DNA of 64,000 nt, from positions 1-64,000 of the forward strand of contig QFQS01000005.1 in assembly GCA_003243455.1 (NCBI GenBank). The letters are read 5' to 3'. The stretch comes from Cereibacter sphaeroides (lineage in GTDB: Bacteria > Pseudomonadota > Alphaproteobacteria > Rhodobacterales > Rhodobacteraceae). The notes under the pieces are model-generated. The model did no database searches. It worked only from the letters and a program-made list of their open reading frames with translations, and was not told where the DNA came from. Position numbers and translations under genes: made by a program. Positions 25,527 through 33,898 of this stretch are shown here, piece by piece; positions within the stretch are counted from its first letter, which is position 1, and each line of letters starts with the position of its first letter.

Positions 25527-26645
25527 GTGATCAAACTTAATCGTCGCAGCTTTGTCAGCGGCGCGGCACTTGCCGCCGTCGCTTCCCCCTTCGTGTCGCG
25601 CGGAGCCTTCGCGCAGGCCACCTCGGGCGAAGTCAACATCTTCGCCTGGGCGGGCTATATCTCTGACGAGCTGCTGGCGGCCTTCGAGCGTGATACCGGC
25701 ATCAAGGCGACCTACACGCCCTATGGCACCAACGACGAACTGCTGAACCAGATGCGTGCCAGCAATGGCACCGGCTATGACATCATCTGGCCGGCGGTCG
25801 ACCGCGTTCCGAACTATGTCGAGTTCGGCCTGATCCAGCCAATCGACGAAACCAAGGTGATCTGGGATCGCGTTCTTCCCAGCGCGCTCAAGGGTTCGGA
25901 AACCCTCGGCGCGGTGGTGGACGGCAAGCGTTACCAGGTTCCGACCGATTGGGGCACCGAGGCTCTGGCCTTCGACACAACCGAATTCCCGCTGGTCTAT
26001 GGTACCGCATCTTATGGCGACCTCTGGAAGCCGGAAGCCTCTGGCAAGGCTACCGTGCGCGGTCATTCTGCGCTGGTCGGTCTCGGCCTGTGGCTGGAGA
26101 CCCAGGGCAAGCTGCCGCACCCGATGCGCGACAGCTTCAAGGACGAAGCCACGATGCGCGCCAACTACGACGTGATTCTGGCTGAAGCCATCGAGCGCAA
26201 GGGCAACATCGCCCAGTTCTGGTCGAACGAGAACGAAGCGCAGGGTGCATTCCGCACCAACGGCGCGAAGATCGGCCAGACCTGGGATTCCTCGGCTGCC
26301 GGTCTTGCCAAGGAAGGCCTGCCGATCGGTTTCGTCGCCCCTGTCGAAGGCGCGCTGGCCTGGATGGAAGGCATCTCGATCCCCGTCGGCGCCGAGAACG
26401 TCGATCAGGCCTATGCCTTCCTGAACTGGATGCTGACGCCCGAAGCGGGCGCCATGTATGCCAACAACACCTCGATCAACACCACCGCTGTTGGCGCGGA
26501 TGCGCATCTGTCCGAAGCCGCGCGCAACTTCTTCGCGGCCGCCTATCCTGGCGATGCGCTGGAGAAACTGTGGTGGTGGCCGGTGCAGGAAAACTGGTTC
26601 GTGACGCTGCGCGGCGAGTATCAGGACAAGTTCCTGTCGGCCTGA
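25527..26645 (+). CDS. Polyamine-type ABC binding protein with Tat signal (second system)
   Basis: 372 residues from a GTG at 25527 giving MIKLNRRSFVSGAALAAVAS, a Tat motif, with cleavage likely after GAFA-QA. The mature part is a PotD/PotF-like protein (VNIFAWAGYISDELLAAFERD, YDIIWPAVDRVPNYVEFGLI). It heads a second complete importer in the order binding protein, ATPase, permease, permease. It lies 135 bases after the kinase; that gap holds no gene or clear promoter. Confidence 0.9.
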   Translation: MIKLNRRSFVSGAALAAVASPFVSRGAFAQATSGEVNIFAWAGYISDELLAAFERDTGIKATYTPYGTNDELLNQMRASNGTGYDIIWPAVDRVPNYVEFGLIQPIDETKVIWDRVLPSALKGSETLGAVVDGKRYQVPTDWGTEALAFDTTEFPLVYGTASYGDLWKPEASGKATVRGHSALVGLGLWLETQGKLPHPMRDSFKDEATMRANYDVILAEAIERKGNIAQFWSNENEAQGAFRTNGAKIGQTWDSSAAGLAKEGLPIGFVAPVEGALAWMEGISIPVGAENVDQAYAFLNWMLTPEAGAMYANNTSINTTAVGADAHLSEAARNFFAAAYPGDALEKLWWWPVQENWFVTLRGEYQDKFLSA

Positions 26646-26719
26646 TCGCTGGCTAGCCAAAAACCGGGTGGCGGCCTTTGGCCGTCACCCTTTACGCATA
26701 TCCGAAAGAAGAAATCCCC

Positions 26720-27790
26720 ATGTCGCACTCAGTTGACCTGATCGATATCGAAATGGTTTTCGGCGACGTGAAAGCCGTCCAGAAACTGTCGGCGCATATC
26801 GAAGGTGGAGAGTTCTTCTCCATTCTCGGCCCGTCCGGTTGCGGCAAAACCACACTCCTGCGCCTGATCGCCGGGTTCAGCAAGCCCACCTCGGGCCGTG
26901 TGCTGATCGGCGGACGAGACATGACCGGGATCAGCGCCGACCGCCGTCCCACCGCGATGATCTTCCAGTCGCTCGCACTTTTCCCACTGATGCCGGTCTG
27001 GGAAAACATCGCCTTCGGGCTTGAGGCGCGCGGCGTGCCGAAAGCGCAGCGCCGGGCAAAAGCCGAGGAGTTGCTCGACCTGATCGCCCTGCCCGGTTTT
27101 GGCGACCGCATGGTGCATGAATTGTCCGGCGGTCAGCGCCAGCGGGTCGCCATAGCCCGCGCATTGGCGGTCGAACCTCAGGTGCTGCTGCTGGACGAAC
27201 CGCTTTCGGCGCTGGACCTGAAGCTGCGCCAGCACATGCGGGCCGAGTTGCGCGCGCTGCAAAAACGCACCGGCGTCACCTTCATCTACATCACCCACGA
27301 CCAGTCCGAGGCGCTTGCCATGTCGGACAGGGTGGCGGTGATGAGCGGCGGCGTGCTGCAACAGATCGCCGCGCCGCAAGAGCTATATCTGAACCCCGCC
27401 ACACCTTTCGTCGCGAAATTTGTTGGTGAAACCAATGAATTCACTGGCCGCATCAGCGATGAGGCTGGCGGGCTGGCCATCGTCGAAACGCCGCATGGCC
27501 GTTTCGCTGGCCGCATCGGAGGAAAGTTGAACGCAGGGGCGCTTGCCGCCGCCTATGTCCGCCCCGAGGCGATGGTCTTCAGCCGCCAAGAGGTCGCCAA
27601 CAGCGTCCCCGCACGGGCAGAGACGCTGGAATACGAAGGCGCGGTGGCCATGCTGCGCGCCGTCTCGGAAAGCGGCCATACGCTTCACGCGGCAATTCCC
27701 AACCGCCAGTTGGCCGATGCGCCAAGGCCTGGCGAGGCGATCTGGCTCAGCTTCGCGCCCACCGATGCACTCGTGCTTGCCCATGAATAA
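26720..27790 (+). CDS. Polyamine-type ABC transporter ATPase (PotG/PotA-like)
   Basis: 356 residues from the ATG at 26720 (GAAAGAAGAAA upstream). Walker A GPSGCGKTT, signature LSGGQRQRVAIARAL, Walker B VLLLDEPLSALDLK, H-loop YITHDQSEAL and a C-terminal TOBE domain. It overlaps the next permease by 8 bases. Second importer of the island. Confidence 0.93.
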   Translation: MSHSVDLIDIEMVFGDVKAVQKLSAHIEGGEFFSILGPSGCGKTTLLRLIAGFSKPTSGRVLIGGRDMTGISADRRPTAMIFQSLALFPLMPVWENIAFGLEARGVPKAQRRAKAEELLDLIALPGFGDRMVHELSGGQRQRVAIARALAVEPQVLLLDEPLSALDLKLRQHMRAELRALQKRTGVTFIYITHDQSEALAMSDRVAVMSGGVLQQIAAPQELYLNPATPFVAKFVGETNEFTGRISDEAGGLAIVETPHGRFAGRIGGKLNAGALAAAYVRPEAMVFSRQEVANSVPARAETLEYEGAVAMLRAVSESGHTLHAAIPNRQLADAPRPGEAIWLSFAPTDALVLAHE

Positions 27791-28664
27791 GCTGCTCGAT
27801 CGTTTTGGCGCAGGATTGGGCGGCGTGATTGCGCTGCTGGTGGTCTTCTGGCTGATCGGCATGGTGCTGACGCCGAACCTTGTCATGCTGAACTTTTCCT
27901 TCAGCCCGAACCTTCGACCCGCCCAGATTGGCGGGCCGGACGACCGTTATACGCTGGAGAATTTCACCGCGCTGTTCGGCGACCCGGTGCATCGTGGCAT
28001 CTTCCTGAAAACCGTCTGGGGCAGCGCACTGGTTACTCTGATCACCTTGATCGTGACCTATCCCTTGGCGTTCTGGATGGCGCAGGTCGCCACGGGCAAC
28101 AACGCCCGCCTGATGCTGATCGCGCTGATCATCCCGTTCTGGATCAACGAGGTTCTGCGCACGCTGGCCTGGTACATCCTGCTCGCGCTCAACGGCCCGA
28201 TGAACGTGTTCCTGATCTGGCTGGGGGCGATTGACGAGCCCGTTCGCTGGTTCGGCAACTTCGGTGTGCTGGCCGGGATGGTATACGCCTATATCCTGTT
28301 CATGCTGTTCCCGATCTACAATTCGGTCTCGACGCTGGAGAAGGCGCAGCTTGACGCTGCGCGCGACCTGGGCGCATCGACAGCGCGCATCCACTGGCGG
28401 ATCGTGATCCCGCATTCCAAGGCGGGCATCGCAACGGGATGCGTGTTCACCTTCATGCTGGCCGCGGGCAGCTATGTGGCACCTGCGCTGCTCGGCTCTC
28501 CCGGCAGCCGCTGGTTTACCGAGATTATCTACAACTGGTTCTTCGAAGGCGGAAACTGGAACAGGGGTGCGGCCTATGCGCTGGTCCTGCTGGTGCTGTG
28601 CATGCTGGTCGTGCTGGCCACACTGCGACTGTTCCGCGTAAATCTGGCGGATGTCGCAAAATGA
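27783..28664 (+). CDS. Polyamine-type ABC transporter permease (PotH/PotB-like)
   Basis: 293 residues with about six membrane segments and the EAA loop QLDAARDLGASTARIHWRIVIPHS. The start overlaps the ATPase stop. It ends in ATGA with the next permease. Membrane subunit of the second importer. Confidence 0.92.
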   Translation: MNKLLDRFGAGLGGVIALLVVFWLIGMVLTPNLVMLNFSFSPNLRPAQIGGPDDRYTLENFTALFGDPVHRGIFLKTVWGSALVTLITLIVTYPLAFWMAQVATGNNARLMLIALIIPFWINEVLRTLAWYILLALNGPMNVFLIWLGAIDEPVRWFGNFGVLAGMVYAYILFMLFPIYNSVSTLEKAQLDAARDLGASTARIHWRIVIPHSKAGIATGCVFTFMLAAGSYVAPALLGSPGSRWFTEIIYNWFFEGGNWNRGAAYALVLLVLCMLVVLATLRLFRVNLADVAK

Positions 28665-29515
28665 CAATGGTGCAGCAATCTTCCGCAGCCCGCTCTGGCC
28701 AGGACCTGTTGACGTCGTTGTCGACCGTCCTGCCTCGCGTCATCTTCGCGGGCTATCTTATCCTGTTCCTGCTGTATCTGTTTCTGCCCCTGATCATCAT
28801 GGGCGCCGCCACGTTCAACACCAGCAAGTTCCCGACGGTCACACCGTGGCTTGGAACCACCCTGCAATGGTTCGACGCGCTATGGGCTGACCGCGCGATG
28901 TGGCAATCGCTGTGGCTGTCGATCCTGATCGGGCTGGCTGTCATCGCCTTTGCCCTGCCGGTCGGCACCGCAGCCGCGTTGTTCCTGACCAGTGTGGATG
29001 CGCGGATGCACAGCTTCCTGTATTCTGTCATGGTCTCGCCTCTTCTGACACCGGGCGTAGCCATCGGTATCTCGACCCTGATCCTGTGGCGGCAGATCGG
29101 GGTCAGTGGCGGCACTTTCCTGATTATCATTGCTCAAGCGAGTTTCATCACCGCCTATGTCATGCTGATGGTCGTCGCCCGCCTGCAGCGGTTCGACCGG
29201 ATACAGGAAGAGGCGGCGCTTGGCCTTGGCGCATCACGCTTCATGATCTTCCGCCGGGTGCTGCTACCCTATCTGCGTCCATCGCTGATCGCGGCGGCCT
29301 TCATCGCCTTCCTGCAGTCGTTCGAAAACTACAATACCACGCTGTTCGTGCGGGGAACCGAAACCCCGCTGACGGTCTACATCGCCACCAAGGTGCGCAC
29401 GGGTCTTACCCCTGCGGTCAACGCCTTGGCGCTGATCCTGATCCTGCTGACCATCGTGGCTGCCGTGACCGCCGAAATCGTCCGGCGCAGAAAACCCACG
29501 CGCGCCTCAAACTGA
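28661..29515 (+). CDS. Polyamine-type ABC transporter permease (PotI/PotC-like)
   Basis: 284 residues, about six membrane segments, EAA loop EEAALGLGASRFMIFRRVLLPY. ATGA overlap with the preceding gene. It is the last gene of the island; the convergent DUF167 gene ends 21 bases beyond its stop, so the island ends here. Confidence 0.92.
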   Translation: MTMVQQSSAARSGQDLLTSLSTVLPRVIFAGYLILFLLYLFLPLIIMGAATFNTSKFPTVTPWLGTTLQWFDALWADRAMWQSLWLSILIGLAVIAFALPVGTAAALFLTSVDARMHSFLYSVMVSPLLTPGVAIGISTLILWRQIGVSGGTFLIIIAQASFITAYVMLMVVARLQRFDRIQEEAALGLGASRFMIFRRVLLPYLRPSLIAAAFIAFLQSFENYNTTLFVRGTETPLTVYIATKVRTGLTPAVNALALILILLTIVAAVTAEIVRRRKPTRASN

Positions 29516-29536
29516 CATCGGCGCAGGGTAAGCCCT

Positions 29537-29776
29537 CTAGCCGACCCGGAACAGTTTATCCCGCGACGTTGCACCCCGAACCAATACAAGCCGGCTGGGC
29601 GGCACTTTCAGCGCCTTTGCCAACAGTCGTGTCACGGCCTTGTTGGCCTTGCCATCCTCGGGCGGGCAGGTCACGCGGATGACATAGCGTGACCCGTCCA
29701 GCGTCACCTGCTCACGCGAGGCATTGGGCGTGACCCGCACCACGATCTCACGCGGGGATTCTGGCTGATCGGTCAT
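29537..29776 (-). CDS. DUF167 (YggU-family) protein
   Basis: 79 residues from the ATG at 29776 (AGAGGAAAG upstream). Family pattern: IVVRVTPNASREQV, then VTCPPEDGKANKAVTRLLAKAL and the tail LVLVRGATSRDKLFRV. Members are small soluble alpha/beta proteins of unknown function conserved in most bacteria. It marks the change from the catabolic island to core genes. Confidence 0.9.
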   Translation of the reverse strand: MTDQPESPREIVVRVTPNASREQVTLDGSRYVIRVTCPPEDGKANKAVTRLLAKALKVPPSRLVLVRGATSRDKLFRVG

Positions 29777-29838
29777 GGCTTTCCTCTGGCCAAGGGTCAT
29801 ACCGCGCCCTTAGGCTTGCCGCAAACAGGAGGTTCGCG

Positions 29839-30939
29839 ATGACGACCGCATTTCTTTGGGACGAGCGCTGTTTCTGGCATCACGGCGGCAACTATGCCTT
29901 CACGCTGCAGGTAGGCGGGCTGGTGCAGCCGCTGGCGGGTGGCCTGCCCGAGAACCCAGAGACAAAGCGGCGCCTGAAGAACCTGCTCGATGTGACCGGC
30001 CTCATGCGCGAACTCGACGCGGGATCTGCCCCGCCCGCGGCATGGGAGGACCTGCGCCGGGTTCATCCTGAGCATTATCTGCGGTCCTTCAAGGATATGT
30101 CCGACGCAGGCGGTGGCGAGCTGGGGCTTCGCACCCCCTTTGGTCGCGATGGTTTCGAAGTCGCCTCGCTGTCGGCCGGACTGGCGAAAGAGGCGCTGAA
30201 CCGCGTGCTGACCGGCAAGGCGCGGAACGCCTATGCGCTGTCGCGCCCGCCGGGGCACCACTGCCTGCCGGATTTTCCGAACGGTTTCTGCCTTCTGAAC
30301 AACATCGCCGTCGCAATAGAGGCCGCGCTGGCCGCCGGGCTGGCGGGCCGCGTCGCCGTGCTGGACTGGGATGTGCACCACGGCAACGGAACCGAGGGCA
30401 TCTTCCTGCACCGCGGCGATGTGCTGACCATCTCGATGCATCAGGAGCGTGACTATCCGCTGGACACAGGCGGTGCCGAGGTGCGCGGCGAAGGCGAAGG
30501 ACGCGGCGCCAACATAAACATCCCCCTGCCGCCCGGCACGGGCCACAAAGGCTATCTGACGGCGATGGAGCGCATTGTCTTGCCCGCCCTGCACCGCTTC
30601 AAGCCCGATGCCATCGTCGTCGCCTGCGGCTTCGATGCCTCGGCGGTCGATCCGTTGTCGCGCACCATGGCGACAGCCGAAACCTTCCGGCTGATGACCC
30701 GCGCGGTCATGCAGGCGGCGGACGAATTGTGCGACGGCCGGCTGACGCTGGTGCATGAAGGTGGCTATTCCGAGGTCTACGTTCCCTTCTGCGGCCATGC
30801 GGTGCTGGAAGAGCTTTCGGGATCGAACATCACCGCCCCCGACCCGATGGCCGAAACATTGCGCCAACGGCAACCCGGAGCGCGTTTCGATGCATTTTTC
30901 GAAGGTTGGATCGACGAACTGGCAGCGGGCCTGCGTTAA
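29839..30939 (+). CDS. Class II histone-deacetylase-like amidohydrolase
   Basis: 366 residues. Zinc amidohydrolase fold with SRPPGHHC (His140-His141), LDWDVHHGNG (Asp178, His180 as metal ligands) and CGFDAS (Asp266, third ligand), plus the EGGYS motif carrying the catalytic-Tyr region. Bacterial members deacetylate acetylpolyamines or other small acetamides. A polyamine-type importer ends 324 bases upstream, so acetylpolyamine amidohydrolase activity is plausible, though the two are not in one transcription unit. GGAGG lies upstream of the ATG. Confidence 0.88.
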   Translation: MTTAFLWDERCFWHHGGNYAFTLQVGGLVQPLAGGLPENPETKRRLKNLLDVTGLMRELDAGSAPPAAWEDLRRVHPEHYLRSFKDMSDAGGGELGLRTPFGRDGFEVASLSAGLAKEALNRVLTGKARNAYALSRPPGHHCLPDFPNGFCLLNNIAVAIEAALAAGLAGRVAVLDWDVHHGNGTEGIFLHRGDVLTISMHQERDYPLDTGGAEVRGEGEGRGANINIPLPPGTGHKGYLTAMERIVLPALHRFKPDAIVVACGFDASAVDPLSRTMATAETFRLMTRAVMQAADELCDGRLTLVHEGGYSEVYVPFCGHAVLEELSGSNITAPDPMAETLRQRQPGARFDAFFEGWIDELAAGLR

Positions 30940-31057
30940 ATCCCTGAACCGCCGCAGCCGCGCCGGTTTCGGTATTGCCCGGCCCAGCCCGCGTGCCTAG
31001 ATACGCCGCCATAGCCAGGGCAATCACTGCTCCCGCCGCGTTAACCGGAGATGTCGG

Positions 31058-31636
31058 ATGCCCGATGCCAATCTGCCTGCCCTGAACTTCCTGCTCAGCC
31101 GCCAGTCGCGGCCCGCCAAGACCTTCACCCTGCCCGTCCCGTCGCGTGACGAATTGTCGCCGCTGCTGACCGCCGCCGCCCGCGTGCCCGACCATGGCAA
31201 GCTGGAACCCTGGCGCTTTCTGGTGCTGGAAAAACCGGCGCTCAAGCGTCTCGCCGATCTGGCAGAGCAACGCGCGAAAGAACTTGGACTGGACGATGAA
31301 AAGATCGCCAAGGGACGCGGGCAGTTCGACGCCGGGCTGCTGGCCGTCGCCGTGGTCTCCAGCCCCAAGCCGTCGGAAAAGATCCCCGAGATCGAACAGG
31401 TGCTGTCGGCGGGCGCTGTCTGCTTCAACCTGCTGACGGCGGCGACCGCGGCGGGCTGGGGCGCGAACTGGCTGTCGGGCTGGCCGTCCTATGACCGGGA
31501 ATTCATCGGCCAGGGTCTGGGACTTGCCCCGCATGAGACCGTCGCAGGCATCGTGCACATCGGCACCGCCCCCATGACACCGCCGGACCGCCCGCGCCCC
31601 GACATCGCGCGCCTGACCACATGGGTGGACGCTTGA
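31058..31636 (+). CDS. Nitroreductase-family flavoprotein
   Basis: 192 residues, FMN-dependent nitroreductase fold: the N-terminal flavin-binding arginine/serine segment LLSRQSRPAKTFTLPVPSRD, VPDHGKLEPWRFLVLE and WGANWLSGW. This is the YdjA-like short branch. It overlaps the next gene by 16 bases. Physiological substrate unknown. Confidence 0.88.
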   Translation: MPDANLPALNFLLSRQSRPAKTFTLPVPSRDELSPLLTAAARVPDHGKLEPWRFLVLEKPALKRLADLAEQRAKELGLDDEKIAKGRGQFDAGLLAVAVVSSPKPSEKIPEIEQVLSAGAVCFNLLTAATAAGWGANWLSGWPSYDREFIGQGLGLAPHETVAGIVHIGTAPMTPPDRPRPDIARLTTWVDA

Positions 31637-32373
31637 TCTTCGACTGCTTCCGGCTGGCGCTGGGGCAACTCGGCGACCCGCGATTTCGCCGGGTTCTGGT
31701 GCTGGGTGTCGGTCTGACCATCCTGCTGCTGGTCGGGGTCTATCTGGCCTTCCTCTGGGCCATCGGCCTTTTTGTTCCCGACCAGATCAGCCTCCCGTGG
31801 TGGGGGCCGATCTCTGGGATCGACCGCGTGCTGTCCTGGGGTGCGGTTCCCGTGGTCATCCTGATGTCGGTGTTCCTGATGGTGCCTGTCGCCTCGGCCT
31901 TCACCGGCTTTTTCCTTGATGACGTGGCCGCAGCGGTCGAGGCGCGGCACTATTCCCACCTGCCCGTCCCCCCGCCGATCCCTTGGCTCACATCCCTGCT
32001 CGATGCGGTCAATTTCCTGGGCGTCGTCATCATCGCCAACGTCCTGGCGCTTGTGCTGTATCTTTTCTCCGGCCCCTTCGCACCCTTGGTCTTCTGGGCC
32101 GTCAACGGCTACCTGCTGGGGCGCGAATACTTCACGCTGGCCGCCATGCGGCATCTGGGTCGTGACGGAGCCAAAGCATTACGGCGGCGCAACAACGGCA
32201 CGATCTGGCTTGCAGGCATCCTGATGGCGGCGCCGCTGTCAGTGCCGGTCGTCAACCTTCTGGTTCCCGTGCTGGGTGCCGCGACCTTCACTCACCTTTT
32301 TCAGCGGTTGCAGGGGCAGGTCCCAACACCCCTCCAAGGTCGATATCCCGCAGGCCGATCCAGCCGGAAATGA
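31621..32373 (+). CDS. EI24/CysZ-like membrane protein
   Basis: 250 residues with several hydrophobic segments and family features: N-terminal IFDCFRLALGQLGDPRFRRVLVLGVGL, the middle VPVASAFTGFFLDDVAAAVEARHY and WAVNGYLLGREYFTLAAMRH. CysZ imports sulfate in some bacteria; many EI24 proteins have no proven role. The last 86 bases overlap the convergent DUF1467 gene. Confidence 0.85.
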   Translation: MGGRLIFDCFRLALGQLGDPRFRRVLVLGVGLTILLLVGVYLAFLWAIGLFVPDQISLPWWGPISGIDRVLSWGAVPVVILMSVFLMVPVASAFTGFFLDDVAAAVEARHYSHLPVPPPIPWLTSLLDAVNFLGVVIIANVLALVLYLFSGPFAPLVFWAVNGYLLGREYFTLAAMRHLGRDGAKALRRRNNGTIWLAGILMAAPLSVPVVNLLVPVLGAATFTHLFQRLQGQVPTPLQGRYPAGRSSRK

Positions 32374-32584
32374 TGATGCCATAGATCACCGCCCAAAGTG
32401 GCACGGTGATGAACGTGGTGATGCGCATCTTGCCCCGCAGGTTGAAATCCGCCGGGGCGCCCGCCGGAGTGCCGGGCACGACGCTGCCTGCATCTGCCTG
32501 AGTGGTGACGCGGATTTGCAGGGCCATCAGGAAGATCATGAACCAGATGACGGCAAAAAGAACGATGGACCCCGTGATGCTCAT
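32288..32584 (-). CDS. DUF1467 small membrane protein
   Basis: 98 residues, two transmembrane helices (about 5-24 and 55-76) separated by a loop with GAPADFNLRGKMRITT, the family pattern. It is found next to methylmalonyl-CoA epimerase in many alphaproteobacteria, as here, where its ATG overlaps the epimerase stop. Function unknown. Confidence 0.88.
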   Translation of the reverse strand: MSITGSIVLFAVIWFMIFLMALQIRVTTQADAGSVVPGTPAGAPADFNLRGKMRITTFITVPLWAVIYGIIISGWIGLRDIDLGGVLGPAPATAEKGE

Positions 32585-32988
32585 CAGGCTTGCTCCAACT
32601 CGACCAGACAGCCGTTGAAATCCTTTGGGTGCAGGAACAGCACCGGCTTTCCATGCGCGCCGATCTTCGGCTCGCCCGTCCCCAGAACCCGAGCGCCATC
32701 CGCCTTCAGGCGGTCGCGGGCCGCAATGATGTCATCAACCTCATAGCAGATATGGTGAATTCCCCCGGCCGGATTCTTCTCCAGAAACCCGGCGATGGGC
32801 GAGGCATCGCCCAGCGGAGACAGAAGCTCGATCTTGGTATTCGGCAATTCGATGAACACGACCGTCACACCATGATCGGGCTCGTCCTGCGGCGCACCGA
32901 CAGTCGCGCCCAGCGTCTGGCGATACTGAGTTGCGGCAGCCGCAAGGTCAGGCACGGCGATGGCAACGTGGTTGAGGCGACCGATCAT
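32584..32988 (-). CDS. mce: Methylmalonyl-CoA epimerase
   Basis: 134 residues of the glyoxalase/VOC fold. Metal ligands are visible: His7 in RLNHVAIAV, His78/79 in GGIHHICYEV and Glu130 in CLVELEQA. It interconverts the 2R and 2S isomers of methylmalonyl-CoA in propionyl-CoA metabolism. It is translationally linked to the DUF1467 gene. The mutase genes are not in this window. Confidence 0.92.
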   Translation of the reverse strand: MIGRLNHVAIAVPDLAAAATQYRQTLGATVGAPQDEPDHGVTVVFIELPNTKIELLSPLGDASPIAGFLEKNPAGGIHHICYEVDDIIAARDRLKADGARVLGTGEPKIGAHGKPVLFLHPKDFNGCLVELEQA

Positions 32989-33132
32989 GGTGGCTCCGCG
33001 TTCTGGATTGCGCCGGTTATGGGCAACCGGGCCGTAAGAGGCAAGGGGAACGGGTGTCGCAGCATCCGTCTTAACCGCGTGTTAGGTCCAGATGTGGTGG
33101 GTTGGTCCGGTATTGAATGGAAGGCTGCCGCC

Positions 33133-33849
33133 ATGCCCGTTCCCGACCACATCCCACCCGGCGCAGATCCTGCGCAGGGACAACAGCCCGCCCTGCCATT
33201 GCAGGGGCTGACAATCCTCGCCGTAGAGGACAGCCGCTTCGCAAGCGAGGCGCTGCGGCTGCTTTGCCTGCGGTCGGGCGCCCGCCTGCGCCGGGCGGAA
33301 ACGATGGCCGCCGCCGCGCGGCATCTGGCGCTTTACCGACCCGATGCTGTCATTGTCGATCTGGGCCTGCCGGATGGTGACGGGGCGCAGCTTATCGCGC
33401 GCCTGTCGCAAGCGGGCCTTACGGTTTTCGGCACAAGCGGCGACCCCGAAGGCTCGCGTGTCGCTCTTTACCACGGGGCAAGAGCTTTCTTCGACAAGCC
33501 TATGGAAAATATTGCTATTTTTCAATCCTACATCCTCTCCCATATTCCGGGCCGGGTAATGGTGGCCACGGACAAGGAAGGCCGGTTACAGCCCGACCGG
33601 CTGGCCTTGCAGGACGACCTGCTGCGCGCGGCAGAACTGTTGGGCGCGACGCCGGATGGTGCGACCCGGCGTTATGTGGCGGGCTTTCTGGGCAGCATTG
33701 CACAAAGCGCGCGCGATCCCGCGCTTGCGCAGGCGGCCAGGCGTGCTGCGATATCGACAGATGCCTTGCCGCAGCTTCACGCTTTGCTGAATGCCCGTCT
33801 CGCCGCCGGCTCCGACGTCTTCGCGGTGCCCGAGAACTTCGTTCCCTAA
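33133..33849 (+). CDS. Orphan receiver-domain protein
   Basis: 238 residues from the ATG at 33133. The first half is a CheY-like receiver (about 25-145): VEDSRF acid pocket, phospho-acceptor Asp in VIVDLGLPDGDG, Ser/Thr in FGTSGD and Lys in FFDKP. The second half (about 150-238) is helical with no DNA-binding motif I recognise and could be a protein-binding output. No kinase lies nearby. An open frame reaching back to 32590 lies opposite the epimerase and is not coding. Confidence 0.82.
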   Translation: MPVPDHIPPGADPAQGQQPALPLQGLTILAVEDSRFASEALRLLCLRSGARLRRAETMAAAARHLALYRPDAVIVDLGLPDGDGAQLIARLSQAGLTVFGTSGDPEGSRVALYHGARAFFDKPMENIAIFQSYILSHIPGRVMVATDKEGRLQPDRLALQDDLLRAAELLGATPDGATRRYVAGFLGSIAQSARDPALAQAARRAAISTDALPQLHALLNARLAAGSDVFAVPENFVP

Positions 33850-33898
33850 CCGATCCCGCTGGAGTAGAAGGTGGCCAACCCACAAACCCGAGGCTGCC

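Noticed and set aside
32590..33132. N-terminal extension of the receiver protein
   Set aside because: It runs opposite the methylmalonyl-CoA epimerase; the receiver domain starts only after the ATG at 33133.
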